Positions 24,764 to 30,040 of a stretch of 30,040 nucleotides of DNA are shown in pieces. This stretch comes from a bacterium (GTDB lineage: Bacteria; B130-G9). Made by a program: the position numbers and the translations under genes. Position 1 is the stretch's first letter. Each line of letters starts with the position of its first letter. The notes below the pieces were generated by a model that was given only the letters and a program-made list of their open reading frames with translations, did no database searches and was not told where the DNA came from. The DNA lies in the NCBI GenBank assembly GCA_021160245.1, contig JAGHCW010000224.1, forward strand, positions 1-30,040. Reading direction: 5' to 3'.

Positions 24764-25222
24764 ATGGAACTCAAAGCGAATCTGATGATGCAAGGCTCAA
24801 TGGCGATAGAGCGGCTATCAGGCGCAAGGATTGGGGACGCCGCCCGAGACATTGAGAGTCTTAAGAAATTAGCAAAGGCCACAGGGAGCGATTCATCGTT
24901 AAGTGAATCAGAGTCCAAGGAGCTTAAGCAGGCGTGTCAGAACTTCGAGGCGGTTTTTTTAGGCTATCTAATGAAAGAAATGAGAAAGACGGTCCACAGT
25001 TCGGCATTCCTGCCGGAGATGCCGGGCCACAAGATATATGAGTCTATGTTCGACGATGAGATAGCAAAAGCGGCCAGCGCGGCTGGCGGAACAGGAGTAG
25101 CGGACCTAATTTATGAACAGCTTTCACATGAAATGAAGGAGGAGACGACAGGTAAGGATTTAGGAACTCAAGAAGAATCGGCTAAAGATATTGGGTTGAA
25201 CTCACGATATAAGCTCAGGTAG
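24764..25222 (+). CDS. flgJ: Rod-binding protein (FlgJ N-terminal type)
   Basis: The product is 152 residues and consists of the rod-binding domain only: LKQACQNFEAVFLGYLMKEMRKTV, then KIYESMFDDEIAKAASAAGGTGVADLIYEQL. The muramidase domain that follows in enteric FlgJ is missing, as in many other phyla where a separate enzyme cuts the peptidoglycan. The end is charged and looks unstructured. It lies 21 bases after flgI. The name refers to the N-terminal half of FlgJ only. Confidence 0.9.
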   Translation: MELKANLMMQGSMAIERLSGARIGDAARDIESLKKLAKATGSDSSLSESESKELKQACQNFEAVFLGYLMKEMRKTVHSSAFLPEMPGHKIYESMFDDEIAKAASAAGGTGVADLIYEQLSHEMKEETTGKDLGTQEESAKDIGLNSRYKLR

Positions 25223-25268
25223 TATGGGTGGTGGCACTAAACACACTGTGTAGGAGACTTTGCTGAAT

Positions 25269-25598
25269 ATGAAGATTGAGGGAAATGCGCCAAGCCAGGC
25301 TATCGACTTGTATCGAAAAGTCGACACTCAGCGGCAGACCAAAGTGGACGAAGCCGCCAGGACGGACCAGGGGAAACCGGTCTCCGGCAGGATGCGGGGC
25401 GAGGTTTCTGACGATGTATCTATCTCCGATGAGGCAAGACTCCGCGCGGTTGCCCAGGATGCCTTAGCCACATTGCCTGAGTTGCGTCAGGACAAAGTTG
25501 ACAAGTTCACTGCGCTTATAGAAAGCGGCGAATACAACCCGAAAAGCGAAGATATTGCTGAGAACATGCTGAACTCTTCGATCAATATAAAAATCTGA
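25269..25598 (+). CDS. flgM: Anti-sigma-28 factor FlgM
   Basis: A small, charged, likely disordered protein of about 109 residues. The C-terminal half has the FlgM pattern: VSDDVSISDEARLRAVAQDALATLPELRQDKVDKFTALIESGEYNPKSEDIAENMLNSSI. FlgM holds the flagellar sigma factor until the hook is complete and it is exported. A TTG at 25260 would add three residues, with AGGAG very close; the ATG at 25269 is listed here, but the choice is open. It sits between the ring genes and the late hook-filament genes, the classic place for the checkpoint. Confidence 0.85.
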   Translation: MKIEGNAPSQAIDLYRKVDTQRQTKVDEAARTDQGKPVSGRMRGEVSDDVSISDEARLRAVAQDALATLPELRQDKVDKFTALIESGEYNPKSEDIAENMLNSSINIKI

Positions 25599-25708
25599 CC
25601 GAAGCAGCTATTTTCCGGCAATTCTAGAAGCTGTCAGCAAGCCGGTTCCTAGTAGTCCCGAAGCCCAACTGTAGTCTCAACAGGAATGGACGAAAGGAGC
25701 TGATTGAA

Positions 25709-26233
25709 GTGCCACCTTCCATCTTTTCTCTGTTTGATAGGCTGGCCCGAGCGCTTCAGGCGGAGACATCGGTGCTAGCTAGGCTAGCGAGCTTTATGGA
25801 CTTTGAGCGCCAGCTCTTGGCGCAAGGCGAGCATTCCAAATTTGCCGAGTCCAGCGACAAGAAGCGGGAGCTTCAGAAGGAGTTTTTCACAGCCGCCAGG
25901 GCCAGAGAGTTCGCGATAGGAGCGCTCTGCGATGCCCTGGACATTGACCGAACTGATGTCAAGCTCAAGAAAATTGCAGAGACCGTCCTTGTGGGTGATC
26001 CAGAGAGAGCACGATTGCTAAATCTGGCGGTTGATGAATACAAATCTGCCGCGATACGCCTTACAGAAAGCGGCTCTCGAACCCAAGAGCTTCTGAAGAA
26101 GTCAATCCACTTCACTGACGACATGATCAAGATGATTGCCAACTGTGGCAAGGCGCCTCCGACATACGCCTATAACGGGAGCCTTAAAGACAACTCGCGG
26201 GCCTCCGGCTGCGGGCTTCTGCAAGAGCTTTAG
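25709..26233 (+). CDS. flgN: FlgN-like flagellar export chaperone
   Basis: The product is 174 residues, all-helical and charged, starting at a GTG with AAAGGAG about ten bases upstream. Segments such as LFDRLARALQAETSVLARLASFMDFERQLLAQGEHSKFAESSDKKRELQKEF fit FlgN-family chaperones, which bind FlgK and FlgL before export. Primary sequence is poorly conserved in this family, so the assignment leans on position: after flgM and 20 bases before flgK. The Cys-containing tail is not typical. Confidence 0.72.
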   Translation: MPPSIFSLFDRLARALQAETSVLARLASFMDFERQLLAQGEHSKFAESSDKKRELQKEFFTAARAREFAIGALCDALDIDRTDVKLKKIAETVLVGDPERARLLNLAVDEYKSAAIRLTESGSRTQELLKKSIHFTDDMIKMIANCGKAPPTYAYNGSLKDNSRASGCGLLQEL

Positions 26234-26253
26234 CGGAAAGGAGTCGACACAGA

Positions 26254-27969
26254 ATGTCTAATTTATTTTCGATTCTGAATCTCGGTGTCAGGTCGCTCTC
26301 AGCTCAACAGACCGCGGTCAACATATTTGGTAATAACATAGCGAACGTCAACACACCGAATTATACGAGACAGGCCCCAGTGCTTGCGCCAGGGACGCCG
26401 GCTCGCTTCGGTCTGCTACAATTGGGTACCGGAGCCGATATCGTCAGCATAAGGCAATATCGCGATCAATATGCGGTATCCAAAGTGAACCTGCACAAAT
26501 GTATGCTAGCTTACTCAAGTAAGAAATACTCTATGCTCTCTGAGATTGAACAATCGCTCGCCTCGCAGAATGCTCAGCACCTGGGCGAGTCGCTGACTGA
26601 GTTCTGGCAGGGCTTTGAGCAGGTTGGCAACAGCCCAGAAGGCGGCACGGAGAGGCAGAATCTCGTTCAGGTGGGCAAGCGACTCGCGAGCTCAATACGA
26701 GGCCAATACACGACTCTCCGCAACCAGAGGAGTTTTGCCAACGAGGAGGTTGGGCAGATCGTCGATATGGTGAACCAGCTCTGCGAGCAGATATCGGGCT
26801 TGAACGCCGGCGTTATGTCCAGCGCAGGCCAGGAGATGTCGCAGGCGAATGAACTGATAGACCGTAGAAGCGAGCTGCTTGACCAGCTAGCGACGTTCAT
26901 TGACTTCCGTTCCGTGGATGATGGCGCGGGCGGCATTACAGTATTCACAGGCGACAACAGAATGCTAATAAGCAAAGGCGAGCACAACAGCCTCGAAGTT
27001 ATCCAGAATTCGCAGAATAGCGGCTATTATGACGTCTATTGGACCGATGGCTCGCAGCATAAGAACATAACGGACCACATAAGTGGCGGAAAACTCGGAG
27101 CGAACATCGAGTCGCGCGATGTAACGATCGTGAGTTACATGGACCAATTGGACGAGATGACCACAACGCTCCTGAGGGATGTCAATAGGGCTGTCAGCAA
27201 GGGATATGCTCAGAGGGCACGGCAAAGCGCAACGGGCACTTATGCTGTCTATAGCTCGACGGTCGCCCTCAATGACGCCGTGAATCTCAATGGCGGATCA
27301 AACCTGGCATACGATTCCGAAGCCGGCACATTCAATATCCTGATCACTCAGGACGGAGAGACAGTTCAGAATCTCGCCGTAACAGTAGATCCAGATAGTG
27401 AATCGCTTCAAGACATCGTGAATAGCATCAATTCGGGAGCCTCGCACCTAACTGCGAGTATTTCCTTCAACAGGTTGCAGATTACCTCTGACGAGGGCTA
27501 TGAATTCGTTCTCGGGGAAGACCAGGGCGGTGTGCTAGCACAGCTTGGGCTCAACACATTCTTTACCGGATTTGACGCTTATGACATTGATGTTGCGCAA
27601 GGGATAGTTGACGATCCGACACTGATTGCGGCAGGTGGCCTGTTTTCCTCCGGGGATGGCGGGAACGCGCTACTCGTCTCAAACCTCGCGGACGCTCTAG
27701 TACTCAACAGCGGGACTGCGTCATTCGATGATTACTTCAGCTCGATGGTCACAAGAGCAGGCCATGAGGTCAGTTCTGCCGACTTCGAGCTCGTACAGGA
27801 GGAGGACAGTTTGGTCTTCTATCAGAACCTCAGGGACCAGACTTCCGGGGTGAATACGGACGAAGAGATGACTAACTTGATCATGTTTCAACAGGCCTAC
27901 AACGGGACCGCCCAATTTATAGCGACCGTCAGGTCCATGATTGACACAATTATGCAGAAGCTTGGTTAG
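26254..27969 (+). CDS. flgK: Flagellar hook-associated protein FlgK (HAP1)
   Basis: The product is 571 residues. The N-terminal D0 helix reads SILNLGVRSLSAQQTAVNIFGNNIANVNTPNYTRQAPVL, and the FlgK-specific segment ELIDRRSELLDQLATFIDF follows near residue 210. The C-terminus ends in the D0 partner SGVNTDEEMTNLIMFQQAYNGTAQFIATVRSMIDTIMQ. It is the first junction protein between hook and filament. A ribosome site AAAGGAG lies shortly before the ATG. Its length is close to the enteric protein (about 547). Confidence 0.95.
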   Translation: MSNLFSILNLGVRSLSAQQTAVNIFGNNIANVNTPNYTRQAPVLAPGTPARFGLLQLGTGADIVSIRQYRDQYAVSKVNLHKCMLAYSSKKYSMLSEIEQSLASQNAQHLGESLTEFWQGFEQVGNSPEGGTERQNLVQVGKRLASSIRGQYTTLRNQRSFANEEVGQIVDMVNQLCEQISGLNAGVMSSAGQEMSQANELIDRRSELLDQLATFIDFRSVDDGAGGITVFTGDNRMLISKGEHNSLEVIQNSQNSGYYDVYWTDGSQHKNITDHISGGKLGANIESRDVTIVSYMDQLDEMTTTLLRDVNRAVSKGYAQRARQSATGTYAVYSSTVALNDAVNLNGGSNLAYDSEAGTFNILITQDGETVQNLAVTVDPDSESLQDIVNSINSGASHLTASISFNRLQITSDEGYEFVLGEDQGGVLAQLGLNTFFTGFDAYDIDVAQGIVDDPTLIAAGGLFSSGDGGNALLVSNLADALVLNSGTASFDDYFSSMVTRAGHEVSSADFELVQEEDSLVFYQNLRDQTSGVNTDEEMTNLIMFQQAYNGTAQFIATVRSMIDTIMQKLG

Positions 27970-27983
27970 CAGGGAGGTTTGGC

Positions 27984-29885
27984 GTGAGAATAACCCAGAA
28001 CATGATGTTAAGGGAGTTCACTCGGCGGAGCGGAGCACAGCTTGAGCGCGTGAATGACGCGAACATGCGCCTCGCGACGGGTGAAAGAATACTCAAGCCT
28101 TCGGATGATCCAAGTGGCCTGGCGCGGATATTTCGATACGAGTCGATGGTTACGCGCATAGAGCGGTATTCGGTCAATACGGACATCGCCAAGATATGGC
28201 TTGAGACAACACAAGGCTCCATTAACCAATCCTCTGACCTGCTTCAAGGCGCATTGAACAAGGCGATGATCGCGATAAGCGATACGACTACGTCTGAGGC
28301 GAACGATGGTCTTGCCCAAGCCGTTAGGGGGTATATTGATGAACTAATGTCGCTGTCGAATCGAACGGAGAACGGCCGCTACATATTCTCCGGCACGCGG
28401 ACATCCGACTCGCCGTTCGAGCGACTAGAGCGAGATGCGGATGTCGTTGGCTCCTTGCCAAGTGGTGTTGACGCCCTTACTGTGGCGACTCCCTACTCAG
28501 ACCTCCCTGAGCTGGAACGAGGCGTTTACACCATTGAAATCACGTCGGATGGTGTTGACGCGACGATCTCGATGAAGAATATAGACGGCACATCGGTGCA
28601 GTTTGACGACAATAATAAAGACGAGACATACATCTATTCGAGCTTTAATCACATGGCAAACGATGTTACCGTTTCCCTGGGGACAACCGTCAATACCGGC
28701 CGAGGCGTGAGGATAGAGACGTCTGCCACTATGGCGTCCGGCACTCAGAGTCTCAGGTTCACGTTCACTCCTGAGGGCAGCTTCGAATACATGGGCAACG
28801 CCGGAGCGGTGAAAGCCAAGATCGGTGATGGCGTGGTCACGGACTTAAATGTCGCGGGCCATCTATTTTTGCAGGCGGACACCGTCATTGGAACGAGGGT
28901 CATTGACGCGATAAACGGGACGCCCGTCCCGGATGGCGCCGGCGACATGGTTTTTATGATCTCGGACGGACTGAACACCTCGACGATAACGCTGTCGGAA
29001 GGCGTCTCCTATACCCAGGACGAGATACTCCAGGTTCTGGATGAGGCCGGCCTCTTCATCGGGGAAGACGACCAACATGCGGATACCGTCTTCATCAAGG
29101 CAAATTTTGACGACCAGGGCCACCTGAGATTCCGGCCCGCATCGGAGAATGTCCCATCTAAGATCGTCCTGAATGACATTGGTTCGGGCACAAATACGCT
29201 CCGCAGCTATTTTGGCCTCGCTACCGGTCAAACCGACGGTGTCGCCGCCCTGGACACCATGAATCGCCTCGCCCGCAATATCGAGGCTGGCGTCTTGAGC
29301 TCGAAGATATTCCTGCCAACGGAGTGGTCGGGCGACAGCAAGGCGAGCGCCTCGATGGAGGGAGTCTATACCGGCTCACACGACGCGACTTGGATATTCA
29401 CAGTTGGCGGCACAGGTGGCTTGATTGGCCAGACTGAGGGATTAACAATCACCGTAACTGACGCCGTGGATGGTTCAGTTATCAAGACGATTGACGTTGG
29501 GGATGCTTATGCGTCCGGGGCGGTGCTACACGTGGGTGATGGTGTCGATTTCTCACTGACCGGGCTTCCTGGACGGCTCCAGGCTGGCGATTCGTTCACG
29601 CTTGACCTACGATGCGATAGAAGCAACATTCAGGCCCTCTCGGATATGATTACTCAGCAGATCAAGGAGGAGGCAGCGGTTGGCTCAACGCTCCAATACA
29701 TGACGGTCGTAACCAACAAACTGCTCGACTATCAAACGCTCTTGAAGGGGCAACTTGAGAGCCAGAAGGGCATCAGCATCACAGAGGCTGTCGCTAAAAT
29801 GCAGCAAGAGGAAAACGCGTACAACAAGTCGCTGGCAATCGGCGCAAGAATCCTCCAACAACGCACCCTAATGGACTACTTGTAG
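27984..29885 (+). CDS. flgL: Flagellar hook-associated protein FlgL (HAP3), enlarged
   Basis: The product is 633 residues, about twice the E. coli FlgL (317). It starts with a GTG at 27984, with GGGAGG nearby. Flagellin-like ends are clear: MRITQNMMLREFTRRSGAQLERVNDANMRLATGERILKPSDDPSGLARI at the front and VTNKLLDYQTLLKGQLESQKGISITEAVAKMQQEENAYNKSLAIGARILQQRTLMDYL at the back. The extra length sits in the middle, a beta-rich, Asp/Gly/Thr-rich region (about residues 150-560) that should be the exposed domain. It lies 14 bases after flgK, closing the run. Enlarged FlgL proteins are seen elsewhere. Confidence 0.92.
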   Translation: MRITQNMMLREFTRRSGAQLERVNDANMRLATGERILKPSDDPSGLARIFRYESMVTRIERYSVNTDIAKIWLETTQGSINQSSDLLQGALNKAMIAISDTTTSEANDGLAQAVRGYIDELMSLSNRTENGRYIFSGTRTSDSPFERLERDADVVGSLPSGVDALTVATPYSDLPELERGVYTIEITSDGVDATISMKNIDGTSVQFDDNNKDETYIYSSFNHMANDVTVSLGTTVNTGRGVRIETSATMASGTQSLRFTFTPEGSFEYMGNAGAVKAKIGDGVVTDLNVAGHLFLQADTVIGTRVIDAINGTPVPDGAGDMVFMISDGLNTSTITLSEGVSYTQDEILQVLDEAGLFIGEDDQHADTVFIKANFDDQGHLRFRPASENVPSKIVLNDIGSGTNTLRSYFGLATGQTDGVAALDTMNRLARNIEAGVLSSKIFLPTEWSGDSKASASMEGVYTGSHDATWIFTVGGTGGLIGQTEGLTITVTDAVDGSVIKTIDVGDAYASGAVLHVGDGVDFSLTGLPGRLQAGDSFTLDLRCDRSNIQALSDMITQQIKEEAAVGSTLQYMTVVTNKLLDYQTLLKGQLESQKGISITEAVAKMQQEENAYNKSLAIGARILQQRTLMDYL

Positions 29886-29898
29886 TCGTGTAGCTGTC

Positions 29899-29929
29899 TA
29901 GTGTCCGACGGCCTTTCCGAGGCTGTCCC
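29899..29929. repeat. Interspersed palindromic repeat, copy 3
   Basis: Bases 29900-29911 equal 11354-11365 of copy 1, and 29913-29928 are the reverse complement of 18429-18444 of copy 2. It sits 15 bases after the flgL stop. The copy appears to be a hybrid of the other two. Confidence 0.65.
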
Positions 29930-30040
29930 TCGCATCAATCAGACTATCGTCCGCGCGTAACATGCTGCCGCCTCACCTTCTCTCCTCGGCCCCACTCGAA
30001 ATCGGCTAAAAATACCTTGACAAGAACCGCGTCTCAGCAG

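Noticed and set aside
30017-30022. Perfect TTGACA near the window end
   Set aside because: The matching -10 box would lie at or beyond the window edge, so it cannot be judged.

Overview
The window looks like a chromosomal piece of an uncultivated, flagellated, diderm (Gram-negative) bacterium. The diderm reading rests on genes for both an outer-membrane L-ring lipoprotein (FlgH) and a periplasmic P-ring (FlgI), an MCE/MlaD-type lipid-transfer protein, an MsbA-like exporter and several lipoproteins. I cannot name the phylum from sequence alone. The mix of FapA-like, PilZ, DUF1015 and one-component 'regulator propeller' proteins would fit a deltaproteobacterium-like lineage or a candidate phylum. 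No rRNA, tRNA or CRISPR array was found.

Layout. (1) 1-3032 is an accessory defence/toxin island on the + strand: a DNA methyltransferase fused to a nuclease-like domain (cut by the window edge), a roughly 30-codon stub of a second methyltransferase, then an HTH-ImmA/IrrE protein overlapping a DUF4411 PIN-domain protein, a likely toxin-antitoxin pair. (2) recN (minus) faces this island. (3) 5034-8339, plus strand: a FlgT-N-like secreted protein, an LPP20-type lipoprotein, a STAS anti-anti-sigma protein and a SnoaL/NTF2-like protein. (4) 8386-11169, minus: a Nudix, SAM-methyltransferase and sugar nucleotidyltransferase run, with a divergent GT2 glycosyltransferase at 11431; together these suggest surface-glycan or glycolipid synthesis. 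(5) 12352-12858 is a repeat-rich gap holding a decayed hicA-type toxin fragment and three hairpins that share one loop sequence. (6) An MsbA-like ABC exporter converges on an MCE-domain protein with a beta-rich C-terminus. (7) 16309-20073, minus: a truncated propeller protein, a PilZ protein, a FapA-like beta-helix protein, a small membrane protein and DUF1015. (8) 20515-29885, plus: a ten-gene flagellar run, flgF-flgG-flgA-flgH-flgI-flgJ(N)-flgM-flgN-flgK-flgL, with a good sigma-54-type promoter ahead of flgF.

How it works together. The last third encodes the distal rod, L and P rings, rod-binding factor, the FlgM checkpoint, the FlgN chaperone and the two hook-filament junction proteins. 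The FlgT-like/LPP20 pair, the PilZ protein and the FapA-like protein could be outlying parts of the same motility programme, but only gene content supports that. Three copies of an interspersed palindromic repeat (about 11354, 18421 and 29900) and a 64-bp cruciform repeat (18347) mark gene boundaries. I did not find a clear-cut new multi-gene system. The best leads are the methyltransferase stub with the ImmA/DUF4411 module, the constant-loop hairpins beside the broken hicA, and the FlgT-like/LPP20/STAS cluster.
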